30,348 nt of DNA, taken from JASLCR01 sp036405515. Lineage in GTDB: Bacteria > Patescibacteriota > Saccharimonadia > Saccharimonadales > Saccharimonadaceae. Below, piece by piece: positions 16,682 through 22,827 of the stretch. The stretch spans positions 1 to 30,348 of the forward strand of contig DASWXM010000015.1 of the NCBI GenBank assembly GCA_036405515.1. The letters run 5' to 3'. Every line of letters begins with the position of its first letter. Position 1 is the first letter of the stretch. Below the pieces are notes generated by a model, which did not search any database, was not told the DNA's origin, and saw only the letters and a program-made list of their open reading frames with translations. Both the position numbers and the translations under genes were made by a program.

Positions 16682-17162
16682 ACCTCGAGAGTTCATAGAG
16701 TGCTATTGCCGCGGCAACCGAGACATTAAATGACTCTTTCTTGCCTTTCATCGGAATTTCGAGAGTTGTTTGGGCTTTTGCAAGATATTGCTCTTCGATG
16801 CCGTGAACTTCTTCACCAAGCAGTAGAGCAAAATCTTCTGACGGAGTATATTCGTCAATGTTTTTAGAGTCTGATGATTGTTCAAGCGCAACGATCGGAA
16901 GCTTATTTTGTGCAAACCACTGATCGATATCCTCATAATACTCAAACGGCACCATCTCTTCTGCTCCGAGTGCTGTCTTATGGATCTGCGACGCAAGCTT
17001 TTCGGAGATATGAGGTAGGCGTGAGTCGCTCTCGATTTTCGGATATGGCGTATAGCCACTACAAACAATTTTTTCTACCCCGAATCCCTCTGCAGTACGA
17101 AATATAGACCCAACATTATGAGTGGAGCGAATATTGTGGAGTACTAGAGTAATTTTTGGCAC
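16674..17162 (-). CDS. SpoU-family (SPOUT) RNA 2'-O-methyltransferase
   Basis: A 162-residue SPOUT methyltransferase that should use S-adenosylmethionine to methylate a ribose 2'-OH in tRNA or rRNA. All three SpoU motifs are visible: motif 1 NIRSTHNVGSIFRTAEGFG (with the catalytic Asn/Arg), motif 2 LLLGEEVHGI, and motif 3 LEIPMKGKKESFNVSVAAAI (the trefoil-knot region). It lacks the N-terminal substrate-binding domain of TrmH/RlmB, so it is closer in size to TrmL; the target cannot be named. The start is GTG at 17162, 7 nt after a minus-strand TACAAT. It is divergent from the PilB gene and overlaps the 3' end of dnaE. Confidence 0.9.
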   Translation of the reverse strand: MPKITLVLHNIRSTHNVGSIFRTAEGFGVEKIVCSGYTPYPKIESDSRLPHISEKLASQIHKTALGAEEMVPFEYYEDIDQWFAQNKLPIVALEQSSDSKNIDEYTPSEDFALLLGEEVHGIEEQYLAKAQTTLEIPMKGKKESFNVSVAAAIALYELSRSI

Positions 17163-17169
17163 ATTTACT

Positions 17170-17178
17170 ATTGTATCA
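17170..17178 (-). promoter_or_regulatory. Extended -10 promoter of the RNA methyltransferase
   Basis: Minus-strand TGA-TACAAT ends 7 nt before the GTG at 17162, which supports a leaderless GTG start. Confidence 0.65.
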
Positions 17179-17199
17179 CTGTAAAATGCTCGTGCTTTC

Positions 17200-17208
17200 T
17201 GCTACTAT
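17200..17208 (+). promoter_or_regulatory. Extended -10 promoter of the PilB-like gene
   Basis: TGC-TACTAT ends 8 nt before the ATG at 17217. A divergent minus-strand -10 lies about 25 bp away. Confidence 0.6.
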
Positions 17209-17216
17209 TAACTGTA

Positions 17217-18836
17217 ATGGACGAAGACAAGATTCAGCAGCAACGACGTGATCACGAGGAGGCGTCGACAAAGCAGCGTGCAGCGATTCTGGGTGTGCGC
17301 TATCTTGATACCCGTGAGATTGAGAGTAGCCTGCCGCTCTACAAAGATATTTTGCCTATTCCTGAGATGTACCGCAGCTTTATGGTGCCACTTCGTACAC
17401 CTGCTGAGGGTAATGGATATCAGTTTGCGATTACTTCACAGACCCCTCAGTCAATCATTCAAAAGATGACTCGAGAGTATAATGAGCGGGGTGATAATAT
17501 CGAGTTCTTTCTGGTCAGCGGTTCTGCATTCAAGGCATTTATGCACCGCTATGATCCGCCAAAAGTAGTCATATATGACGATATTGAAATTGCAAAAGAG
17601 GGCGATAGCGACACGCTTGCGTCGGTCTCGCAAACACTGAATTCTGTTGGTACCGATCAGGTATTTGATTATCTGATCGACCAAGCAGATAAGCTTGGTG
17701 CTTCTGATATCCACGTTGAAAACCAACGTACGGTGATTCGTGTACGTATGCGTGTCGATGGTGCGCTACACCCGGTTGCCGATCTTGATAAAGATCGTTA
17801 CCGTGTCATTATGGGTGCGCTTGGTAGCCGAGCAAACATCTCGATCGCTGCCACAGAGCCACAGTCTGGTCACATGCAGAAGGAAATTACGCGCGATGGC
17901 GCGACGCACCTACTGAATCTTCGTGTTGAGACGGTGCCAACGCTCTATGGCCAAGATGCCGTGATGCGACTTTTTAACTTTGATGAGAGTATGCTGCAGC
18001 TTGACCGACTGAATATCCCCGCCGCGCAGCGTAAGCAGATTGATGAGATCATTAGTCATCCGCGCGGTATGGCATTGATGGTTGGTCCTACTGGATCTGG
18101 TAAGTCAACGACCCTTTATAGCATGCTCAATGCGCTTAATACTTCCGATCGAAAGATTATTACGCTCGAGGATCCGATTGAATACGGGATTACTGGTATC
18201 TCGCAAATTCCAATCAATACAACTGGTGGTCAACATTTCGCTGATGGTCTTCGGTCAGTGCTTCGTCTCGACCCGGACGTTGTGATGGTGGGAGAGATTC
18301 GTGATCAGGATACCGCCAAGACGGCTATTCAGGCGTCAATTACTGGTCATTTGGTACTTTCAAGCTTCCATGCCAACTCAACTTCTGCCGCATTTAGTCG
18401 TATGATTGACCTCATCGGGCAGAACCCGATCTTTTCTACCGCAATTCGCCTACTAATTGCACAGCGTCTGGTACGACGGCTTGTTGATGAAACGAAAGAA
18501 GAATACGAACCGGATGAAGCGACCCGCAAATGGGTAAAAGACGTACTTAAAGGTGTAGTACTCCCTGATGATATTGATCTTGATAACTTCAAGCTATGGA
18601 GACCGGTCGCGAGTGAAGATGCACCATTTGGCTACAAAGGCCGTGTGGTCATCATGGAGCAGATGGTGGTCAATGAAGAGATCCAGAAATTCCTGCGCGG
18701 AGATGTCGAAGATGTCCATACCGAAGCCATTGAAGCGGTCGCCAAAGAGAGCGGCATGCTGACGCTTGAGCAGGCGGGTGTGATTGCGGCACTCCGCGGT
18801 GAGACGACGCTTGATGAAATTGGTCGAGTAATATAG
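17217..18836 (+). CDS. GspE/PilB-family secretion or pilus-assembly ATPase
   Basis: A 539-residue cytoplasmic hexameric ATPase that powers type IV pilus extension or type II secretion. The N-terminal ~150 residues are divergent. The core follows: QADKLGASDIHVENQ, the CpaF/PilB N2 motif; Walker A GPTGSGKST (290-298); the Asp box LEDPIEY; Walker B region LRLDPDVVMVGEIRD; and the His box TGHLVLSSFHAN. The protein contains no cysteine, so the tetracysteine zinc motif usual in PilB/GspE C-terminal domains is missing, although the following GYKGRVVIMEQM segment is kept. No other pilus genes lie beside it; related genes would be elsewhere. Confidence 0.93.
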   Translation: MDEDKIQQQRRDHEEASTKQRAAILGVRYLDTREIESSLPLYKDILPIPEMYRSFMVPLRTPAEGNGYQFAITSQTPQSIIQKMTREYNERGDNIEFFLVSGSAFKAFMHRYDPPKVVIYDDIEIAKEGDSDTLASVSQTLNSVGTDQVFDYLIDQADKLGASDIHVENQRTVIRVRMRVDGALHPVADLDKDRYRVIMGALGSRANISIAATEPQSGHMQKEITRDGATHLLNLRVETVPTLYGQDAVMRLFNFDESMLQLDRLNIPAAQRKQIDEIISHPRGMALMVGPTGSGKSTTLYSMLNALNTSDRKIITLEDPIEYGITGISQIPINTTGGQHFADGLRSVLRLDPDVVMVGEIRDQDTAKTAIQASITGHLVLSSFHANSTSAAFSRMIDLIGQNPIFSTAIRLLIAQRLVRRLVDETKEEYEPDEATRKWVKDVLKGVVLPDDIDLDNFKLWRPVASEDAPFGYKGRVVIMEQMVVNEEIQKFLRGDVEDVHTEAIEAVAKESGMLTLEQAGVIAALRGETTLDEIGRVI

Positions 18837-18842
18837 GAAAAT

Positions 18843-18864
18843 AAAAAATACCCTCTCTTGGGGT
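18843..18864 (-). terminator. Minus-strand intrinsic terminator of the orphan gene
   Basis: On the minus strand ACCC (18864-18861) pairs with GGGT (18853-18850) and is followed by ATTTTTTATTTT. The stem is short, but the U-run is long. It follows a much stronger hairpin at 18876-18915, so the two form a tandem. Confidence 0.5.
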
Positions 18865-18875
18865 GAAAAATTGTT

Positions 18876-18915
18876 GTGCCGGGTGGGGAGAAATGAATCT
18901 CCCCACCCGTTGCAC
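18876..18915. other. Very stable 12-bp hairpin downstream of the orphan gene
   Basis: CGGGTGGGGAGA (18880-18891) pairs perfectly with TCTCCCCACCCG (18898-18909) around AATGAA. GTGC (18876-18879) and GCAC (18912-18915) extend it across an asymmetric internal loop. Read on the minus strand, AACAATTTTT follows the extended stem, so it can act as terminator or 3'-end protector for the gene at 18937-19284. On the plus strand there is no T-run behind it, so it is a poor terminator for the PilB-like gene. Confidence 0.7.
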
Positions 18916-19306
18916 CTCAGTGGGCCAAGTCAAGCACTACTTGATGGGTCGCTTAATGACGATCTTCGGCATGCAGCCGGTGACGACATCAAGCTCGACC
19001 AACTGGTCCCAGACATACTGGATGATCCAGCGGACATTCTCGTCCCACTGCTCTGGATTGAAATACGTGCAGCCAGAGTCGGTAAAATGACCGGTATCGC
19101 AGGAACAGGAGATTAGCACCATGAAGTGGTTGTTGTCACTTGATGTTATAAGATCAAGTTTGATGTTGAGATCACTTCGCAGCCCCCAGTACGGAAGCAG
19201 GTTACCGATCGCATAGCCGAGCGGGAACGGTGCTGTGATCCGCACTACATCACCCGTGCGGACGATTTTTGGTTTGGTGGACATCACTGACTCTTTTCTG
19301 AGGTGC
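18912..19306. repeat. 9-bp inverted repeat flanking the orphan gene
   Basis: GCACCTCAG (18912-18920) and CTGAGGTGC (19298-19306) are perfect inverted copies lying 16 bp beyond the stop and 13 bp before the start of the gene at 18937-19284. The right copy is also part of the 5' UTR hairpin. It could be an mRNA 5'-3' interaction, a small transposition remnant or chance. Confidence 0.5.
18937..19284 (-). CDS. Orphan small protein, probably highly expressed, unknown function
   Basis: A 115-residue frame starting at ATG 19284 (MSTKPKIVRTGDVVRITAPF); an ATG one codon upstream is also possible. The protein has no signal peptide or clear membrane segment. It has four Cys (CSCD, SGC, TGC), five Trp in the second half region and a basic end (PKIVIKRPIK). 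Codons favour C in the third position (ATC, GTC, GAC, AAC, TGC), more than most neighbours and closer to rplS, suggesting high expression or foreign origin. A near-consensus promoter with -35 and -10, a 5' UTR hairpin and tandem 3' hairpins surround it. No family recognised. A competing plus-strand frame (18871-19116) has no promoter and a worse composition. Confidence 0.65.
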   Translation of the reverse strand: MSTKPKIVRTGDVVRITAPFPLGYAIGNLLPYWGLRSDLNIKLDLITSSDNNHFMVLISCSCDTGHFTDSGCTYFNPEQWDENVRWIIQYVWDQLVELDVVTGCMPKIVIKRPIK

Positions 19307-19319
19307 GCTTTCGCACCTC
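19300..19319 (-). promoter_or_regulatory. 5' UTR stem-loop of the orphan gene
   Basis: GAGGTGCG and CGCACCTC form a perfect 8-bp stem with a 4-nt loop in the predicted 62-nt leader, ending 15 nt before the ATG. The minus-strand 5' arm GAGGTG looks like a Shine-Dalgarno sequence held inside the stem. No T-run follows, so it is not a terminator. Confidence 0.65.
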
Positions 19320-19338
19320 GATCGTAGTTGAGAGTTGC

Positions 19339-19360
19339 AAAAAGCTATGCTAAATATAGC
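19339..19360 (-). terminator. Intrinsic terminator of the malic enzyme gene
   Basis: On the minus strand GCTAT (19360-19356) pairs with ATAGC (19348-19344) around a 7-nt loop and is followed by TTTTT. It lies 25 bp after the malic enzyme stop and overlaps the -10 of the orphan gene, so transcription from one may affect the other. Confidence 0.6.
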
Positions 19361-19381
19361 ACAAAACTGTTAAAAAGTCAA
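19353..19381 (-). promoter_or_regulatory. Near-consensus promoter of the orphan gene
   Basis: Minus-strand TTGACT (19381-19376), 17-nt spacer, TATATT (19358-19353) with the TGC extension. It is among the best -35/-10 pairs in the window and gives a predicted leader of about 62 nt. Confidence 0.75.
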
Positions 19382-19384
19382 GTA

Positions 19385-20518
19385 TTAGCGTATTACTTTT
19401 GCAATTTCTGGCACGAGCTGTTCATTAAATACGCTTGGGATGATTTCATCGGTAGACGGTGTTTCTACGAGTGAGGCGATCACTTCTGCTGCGGCGATTT
19501 TGTGATCATCAGTAATCATTTTGACACCATTATCAAGTGCACCACGGAAGATACCCGGAAAAGCTGTGGCATTGTTGACCTGGTTCGGAAAGTCACTACG
19601 GCCTGTGGCTATGATGGCAGCACCAGCGGCTTTGGCTTCATCTGGCATGATCTCTGGTGTTGGGTTTGAGAGAGCGAAGATGATAGGATCTTTCGCCATC
19701 TTACGGACCATATCCTGCGTGAGAAGGCCGGGCTTTGAGACACCAATAAATACATCGGCGCCGGCAATCGCATCATCAAGAGAGCCGGAATGAGACGTGT
19801 CGAGGTATGGTAATAGTGCCTTTTTCTCATCGTTGAGATTGTTACGTGAATCGCCGATAATGCCTCGTGAATCTACAGCGATAATCGAGCCGACTCCGTA
19901 TTTATGAAGAAGCTTCATAATGGCTGTGCCGGCGGCGCCAGCGCCAATGGTGACAATCTTGCACTCGCTCAGAGTTTTGCCAGTAACCTTCATTGCATTA
20001 ATGAGCCCGGCGAGTACCACAACGGCCGTGCCGTGTTGATCATCGTGAAACACTGGGATATCAAGCTCGGCTTTGAGGCGCTCTTCGATTTCGAAACACT
20101 GAGGTGCTGCGATATCTTCGAGATTGATCGCACCAAAACTTGGCGCGATGGCTTTTATGGTGGTAACGATCTCATCTGGCGTATGAACATCAAGCGTGAT
20201 CGGCACACTGTCGATACCTGCAAAGTGCTTAAAGAGCAACGCTTTGCCTTCCATAACAGGCATAGAACCCTTTGGCCCGATATTGCCAAGACCAAGGACG
20301 GCTGAGCCATCCGAGATGACTGCTACAAGATTGTTTGTCCATGTGTATTCTGGGAGTTTTGACTCATCGTCGGCGATAGCCTTTGAAACTGCTGCGACAC
20401 CTGGAGTGTAATAAGCACTGAGCTTAGTCTTATCAAGCTCGGACTCATCGCGAAGCTTGGTAGTGATTTTGCCCTTATGGCTTTTGTGGAGTTCGAGTGC
20501 AAGTTCGTCGTAGTTCAT
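19385..20518 (-). CDS. Malic enzyme (malate dehydrogenase, oxaloacetate-decarboxylating)
   Basis: A 377-residue cytoplasmic enzyme converting malate to pyruvate and CO2 with reduction of NAD(P). The family motifs are intact: SAYYTPGVAAV (catalytic Tyr), GLGNIGPKGSMPVMEGKALL (catalytic Lys region), FGAINLEDIAAPQCFEIEE and PVFHDDQHGTA (metal-binding acidic residues), the dinucleotide motif GAGAAGTA, and NQVNNATAFPGIFRGAL. It is the short form without the phosphotransacetylase domain of MaeB. Cofactor preference cannot be decided. In an organism expected to lack a TCA cycle it may link imported malate to pyruvate and NAD(P)H. The ATG start lies 6 nt after a minus-strand TATACT. Confidence 0.95.
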   Translation of the reverse strand: MNYDELALELHKSHKGKITTKLRDESELDKTKLSAYYTPGVAAVSKAIADDESKLPEYTWTNNLVAVISDGSAVLGLGNIGPKGSMPVMEGKALLFKHFAGIDSVPITLDVHTPDEIVTTIKAIAPSFGAINLEDIAAPQCFEIEERLKAELDIPVFHDDQHGTAVVVLAGLINAMKVTGKTLSECKIVTIGAGAAGTAIMKLLHKYGVGSIIAVDSRGIIGDSRNNLNDEKKALLPYLDTSHSGSLDDAIAGADVFIGVSKPGLLTQDMVRKMAKDPIIFALSNPTPEIMPDEAKAAGAAIIATGRSDFPNQVNNATAFPGIFRGALDNGVKMITDDHKIAAAEVIASLVETPSTDEIIPSVFNEQLVPEIAKVIR

Positions 20519-20524
20519 GTATCT

Positions 20525-20530
20525 AGTATA
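20525..20530 (-). promoter_or_regulatory. -10 box of the malic enzyme gene
   Basis: Minus-strand TATACT ends 6 nt before the ATG at 20518, so a leaderless mRNA is predicted. It lies just upstream of the plus-strand -35 box at 20536. Confidence 0.65.
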
Positions 20531-20535
20531 GCCGA

Positions 20536-20564
20536 TTGACGAAGACGGCGTCAGATGCTATAAC
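20536..20564 (+). promoter_or_regulatory. Strong promoter of the structured RNA upstream of rplS
   Basis: TTGACG (20536-20541), 17-nt spacer, TATAAC (20559-20564) with TGC extension. The predicted transcription start is near 20570. No convincing coding frame follows; instead the transcript folds strongly and meets a terminator at 20683-20707. Confidence 0.75.
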
Positions 20565-20569
20565 TATGG

Positions 20570-20707
20570 ACAAGAGGAGTAAGGTCGAAGTGAGAGGCTT
20601 TTCGAGTGGCTTCAATATCTCCCTGCCTCTAGGCGGGTCCCTGCGAGGGTCGAAGCTCGCAGGGACCCGCCGTTCTAACTTTCCTCTTTTCAAGAGGTTA
20701 TTTTTTT
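20570..20707 (+). ncRNA. Candidate structured RNA / rplS leader with terminator switch
   Basis: A predicted transcript of about 138 nt from its own promoter to an intrinsic terminator. Visible helices: P1 AAGAGGAG (20572-20579) with TTCCTCTT (20681-20688), closing the 5' and 3' ends; P2 AGAGGC (20593-20598) with GCCTCT (20625-20630); P3, a perfect 16-bp stem (20632-20647 with 20656-20671) around an 8-nt loop. The loop GGTCGAAG is repeated exactly in the P1-P2 junction (20583-20590). P1 and the terminator compete for the same CCTCTT, as in antitermination leaders. It does not show the conserved loop of SRP RNA and does not look like tmRNA, RNase P or 6S RNA to me. It may be an independent small RNA or an L19 leader. 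Confidence 0.55.
20683..20707 (+). terminator. Intrinsic terminator between the RNA candidate and rplS
   Basis: CCTCTT (20683-20688), loop TTC, AAGAGG (20692-20697), then TTATTTTTTT. The 5' arm can also pair with AAGAGG at 20572 or with the rplS Shine-Dalgarno AAGAGG at 20743. Confidence 0.75.
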
Positions 20708-20715
20708 GCTATAAT
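20707..20715 (+). promoter_or_regulatory. Extended -10 promoter of rplS
   Basis: TGC-TATAAT directly follows the terminator's T-run. A TTTTCA at 20687-20692 has 17-nt spacing as a weak -35. The rplS leader would be about 34 nt and carries a small TATTGA/TCAATA hairpin and the Shine-Dalgarno AAGAGGTGAG. Confidence 0.65.
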
Positions 20716-20755
20716 CAATTATTGATTGTCAATATAAATCTTAAGAGGTGAGAAA

Positions 20756-21280
20756 ATGAGTTTTGCACTAATCCAGAAAGTAAACGACGAGCAGAAAAAA
20801 CCTGCAGTTGTTGACGTCCGCAGCGGTGACACAGTACGTGTACACCAGAAAATTAAAGAAGGCGCAAAAGAGCGTGTTCAGATCTTTGAAGGCGTGGTTA
20901 TCCGCACCGACAACAAAGGTCAGCACACCAGCCGAATCACTGTGCGTAAGATCGCCAGCGGTGTTGGTGTAGAGAAGAGCTTTCTTCTTCACAGCCCGAC
21001 TATTCTAAAGGTTGAAATCGTTCGTCGTGCGAAAGTTCGACGTAACTTCCTGAGCTACCTCCGTGCTCGTAGTGGTAAGAGCGCTCGCCTCACTGCTGTA
21101 CAGTTTGACCGCGAAGCCGTAAACGATGTTCGTGATCTCGAGGCTGAAAAGGCTGAGGAAGAGGCAAAAGCAGCTGCAGCAGCAGAAGCTGAAGCAAAGC
21201 AAGCTGAAAAAGCCAAAGAAGAAGCAGAACTCAAAGCAAAGCAAGACGCAGTCGAAGCAGCTCACAAAGAGAACGCATAG
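20756..21280 (+). CDS. rplS: 50S ribosomal protein L19 with long C-terminal tail
   Basis: L19 sits at the interface of the 30S and 50S subunits. Residues 1 to about 112 are the conserved protein: GDTVRVHQKIKEGAKERVQI, FEGVVI, SRITVRKIASGVGVEKSFLL, HSPTI and VEIVRRAKVRRNFLSYLR. The remaining 60 or so residues are an Ala/Glu/Lys-rich repeat-like extension predicted to be a long charged helix, making the protein 174 residues compared with about 115 in most bacteria. AAGAGGTGAG lies 5-6 nt before the ATG. Usual neighbours rpsP and trmD are absent upstream, but rnhB and yraN functions lie downstream as in many genomes. Codons are C-biased, as expected for high expression. Confidence 0.97.
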   Translation: MSFALIQKVNDEQKKPAVVDVRSGDTVRVHQKIKEGAKERVQIFEGVVIRTDNKGQHTSRITVRKIASGVGVEKSFLLHSPTILKVEIVRRAKVRRNFLSYLRARSGKSARLTAVQFDREAVNDVRDLEAEKAEEEAKAAAAAEAEAKQAEKAKEEAELKAKQDAVEAAHKENA

Positions 21281-21298
21281 ATAACTCTTGAGACTATC

Positions 21299-21330
21299 AA
21301 ACCCGGGCTACTTGGCCCGGGTTTTGTTAT
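21299..21330 (+). terminator. Intrinsic terminator of rplS
   Basis: AAACCCGGGC (21299-21308) and GCCCGGGTTT (21315-21324) form a perfect 10-bp stem with loop TACTTG, followed by a T-rich tract. It lies 19 bp after the rplS stop. Confidence 0.92.
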
Positions 21331-21344
21331 TATTAAAGTAACCT

Positions 21345-21815
21345 ATGCAACTATTTCATATCATTTCTATTGTCGTACCGTTGGCCATTGCCTTTATACT
21401 GCCACGATATATAAACACCCCTGAGGCCGGAGCATTGAATAATCGAGCTATCCTCTACGTAGCGTGCTCGCTGTTCTTCATCTCATGGTATCTGCCATCC
21501 CCACTTATCGAGGGTAAGGATACTTCATTCGTGACACATTTTATCGGTGGTGGAGTGTTCTGTGCATTTCTTTTTCTCTATATTTATCAAGCTTTGAAAA
21601 TAAAATGGTCGCTGCAAGTGAGGCTCATGGTAGTATTTGCGCTGGTATCAAGCCTTGGTGTAGTGAATGAGTTGTTTGAATTTGTCTTGGTGAAGTTGGA
21701 TATTGCTAGCATTTTACTGACCGATACATCGTGGGATTTGGTGGCAAATACGTCTGGCGCTTTCATTGCGTGGGTGATAATCGAGGTGATTTATCGTGAT
21801 TCTTGGCATCGATGA
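21345..21815 (+). CDS. Small multi-pass membrane protein, VanZ/DUF2238-like
   Basis: A 156-residue protein with about four hydrophobic segments (residues 4-20, 38-54, 65-84 and 91-115 region) and a last one near 136-150. The segment VVNELFEFVLVKL followed by DTSWDLVANTSGAFIAWV resembles the conserved E..EF and DT..DL..N..GA pattern of VanZ/DUF2238-type membrane proteins; no activity is assigned. TGT-TATTAT ends 11 nt before the ATG and may be its promoter, directly after the rplS terminator. Its 3' end overlaps the RNase HII start by 20 nt, so the two are co-transcribed. Confidence 0.8.
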   Translation: MQLFHIISIVVPLAIAFILPRYINTPEAGALNNRAILYVACSLFFISWYLPSPLIEGKDTSFVTHFIGGGVFCAFLFLYIYQALKIKWSLQVRLMVVFALVSSLGVVNELFEFVLVKLDIASILLTDTSWDLVANTSGAFIAWVIIEVIYRDSWHR

Positions 21816-22803
21816 AGTCGGCCGAGGTCCGTGGGCTGGGCCACTTGTGGTTGGCGCGGTGGTGCTCGGCGGCGAGCAGATCGAAGGGCTGACCGATAGT
21901 AAGAAACTTTCTAAAAAACGCCGAGAGGAACTGGCGGAAGAGATCTATCAAAAAGCGCAAGGCTTAGGGCTTGGCTGGGTGCATGCGCATGAGATCGATA
22001 AGATTGGACTTTCTGAATCATTGGTGCTGGCGACAATCAGGGCAGTGAGTCAGGTGAATTGCTTGTATAGTGAGATTATTATTGACGGGACAGTCAATTT
22101 TCTCAAAGACACTGGCAAGGGCCAGTATGTGACGACAATGAAAAAGGCAGACTTACTGGTGCCGAGCGTCTCAGCGGCGTCAATCGTAGCGAAAGTTGCC
22201 AGGGACATCTACATGGATGAGCAGGACGCCTCGTATCCGGAATATGGTTTTAAATCGCACGTTGGCTATGGGACAGCAAAGCACCGGGCGGCGATTGACG
22301 AGCACGGGGTGACTCCGCTGCATCGGCTGAGTTTTGCGCCGTTGGCAAAGTATAAAGATCTGTCGACTGCTAATTCTCAAAACGGCTTCGCTCCGGGTTC
22401 TATAAGAGCCCCGGCGTCTGATAGAACTCGGGCTGCAGATATTTTGAAGAATCAGCAGTCGACAACTAAGCAGATCGGTGATAGAGCAGAAGAAGTTGTG
22501 GCAGAATACTTACGAAAGAACGGTCAGGAGATTTTAGAGCGCAACTGGAAGACAAAGTTCTGCGAGATCGATATCGTGAGCCGGAAGGGTGATACGATTT
22601 ATTTCACCGAAGTGAAGTATCGTAAAAATGTCAATCAGGGTGGTGGTATTGCAGCTATTACACCAAAAAAACTGAGGCAAATGAAGTTTGCTGCTGAGTA
22701 TTTTGTACTTAAGTACCAATTAAATAATACAAGCTTATGTTTGGCTGCTGCACACGTTTTAGGTGAAGATTTTGAGCTTCAAGAGTGGCTAGGTGTTGAG
22801 TAG
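21796..22803 (+). CDS. rnhB: RNase HII fused to YraN-type nuclease domain
   Basis: A 335-residue two-domain protein. Residues 1 to about 188 are RNase HII, which removes ribonucleotides from DNA-RNA hybrids: GIDEVGRGPWAGP with Asp6 and Glu7, IIIDG with Asp97, and KVARDIYMDEQ with Asp137 complete the DEDD site; DSKKLSKKRRE is also typical. Residues about 225-335 are a YraN/UPF0102 domain with the restriction-endonuclease-like core GDRAEEVVAEYL, CEIDIV (Glu257, Asp259) and FTEVKYR (Glu272, Lys274). A low-complexity linker joins them. The GTG start has GAGGTGA 6 nt upstream. In many bacteria rnhB and yraN are neighbouring separate genes; here no stop separates them. Confidence 0.95.
   Translation: MILGIDEVGRGPWAGPLVVGAVVLGGEQIEGLTDSKKLSKKRREELAEEIYQKAQGLGLGWVHAHEIDKIGLSESLVLATIRAVSQVNCLYSEIIIDGTVNFLKDTGKGQYVTTMKKADLLVPSVSAASIVAKVARDIYMDEQDASYPEYGFKSHVGYGTAKHRAAIDEHGVTPLHRLSFAPLAKYKDLSTANSQNGFAPGSIRAPASDRTRAADILKNQQSTTKQIGDRAEEVVAEYLRKNGQEILERNWKTKFCEIDIVSRKGDTIYFTEVKYRKNVNQGGGIAAITPKKLRQMKFAAEYFVLKYQLNNTSLCLAAAHVLGEDFELQEWLGVE
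22393..22431. repeat. Imperfect palindrome inside the RnhB-YraN linker
   Basis: CCGGGTTCTAT (22393-22403) and ATAGAACTCGG (22421-22431) are inverted copies with one mismatch (G-U in RNA) and a 17-nt loop. The element encodes linker residues about 200-212. It may be the scar of a small palindromic insertion. Confidence 0.55.
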
Positions 22804-22827
22804 ATATCTGTAGAACGAAAAGTGGAA

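Noticed and set aside
18876..18915. Strong hairpin as a terminator for the PilB-like gene
   Set aside because: No T-run follows on the plus strand; the U-rich tail lies on the minus-strand side.
18871..19116. Plus-strand frame opposite the orphan gene
   Set aside because: It starts within the strong hairpin region, lacks a promoter or Shine-Dalgarno sequence, and the minus-strand frame has a promoter, leader and terminators.
20570..20707. Small SRP RNA, 6S RNA or tmRNA at the rplS-upstream RNA
   Set aside because: The conserved GGAA-type SRP loop and its internal loop are missing, the length is too short for 6S or tmRNA, and no tag frame or tRNA-like end is visible.
20566..20751. Plus-strand reading frame across the structured RNA region
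   Set aside because: It reads through a perfect 16-bp palindrome, a terminator with T7 and the rplS promoter, and its product has no protein-like features; the RNA explanation fits better.
21005..21265. Minus-strand Cys/Phe-rich frame opposite rplS
   Set aside because: It is the antisense reading of the Ala/Glu/Lys tail of L19.
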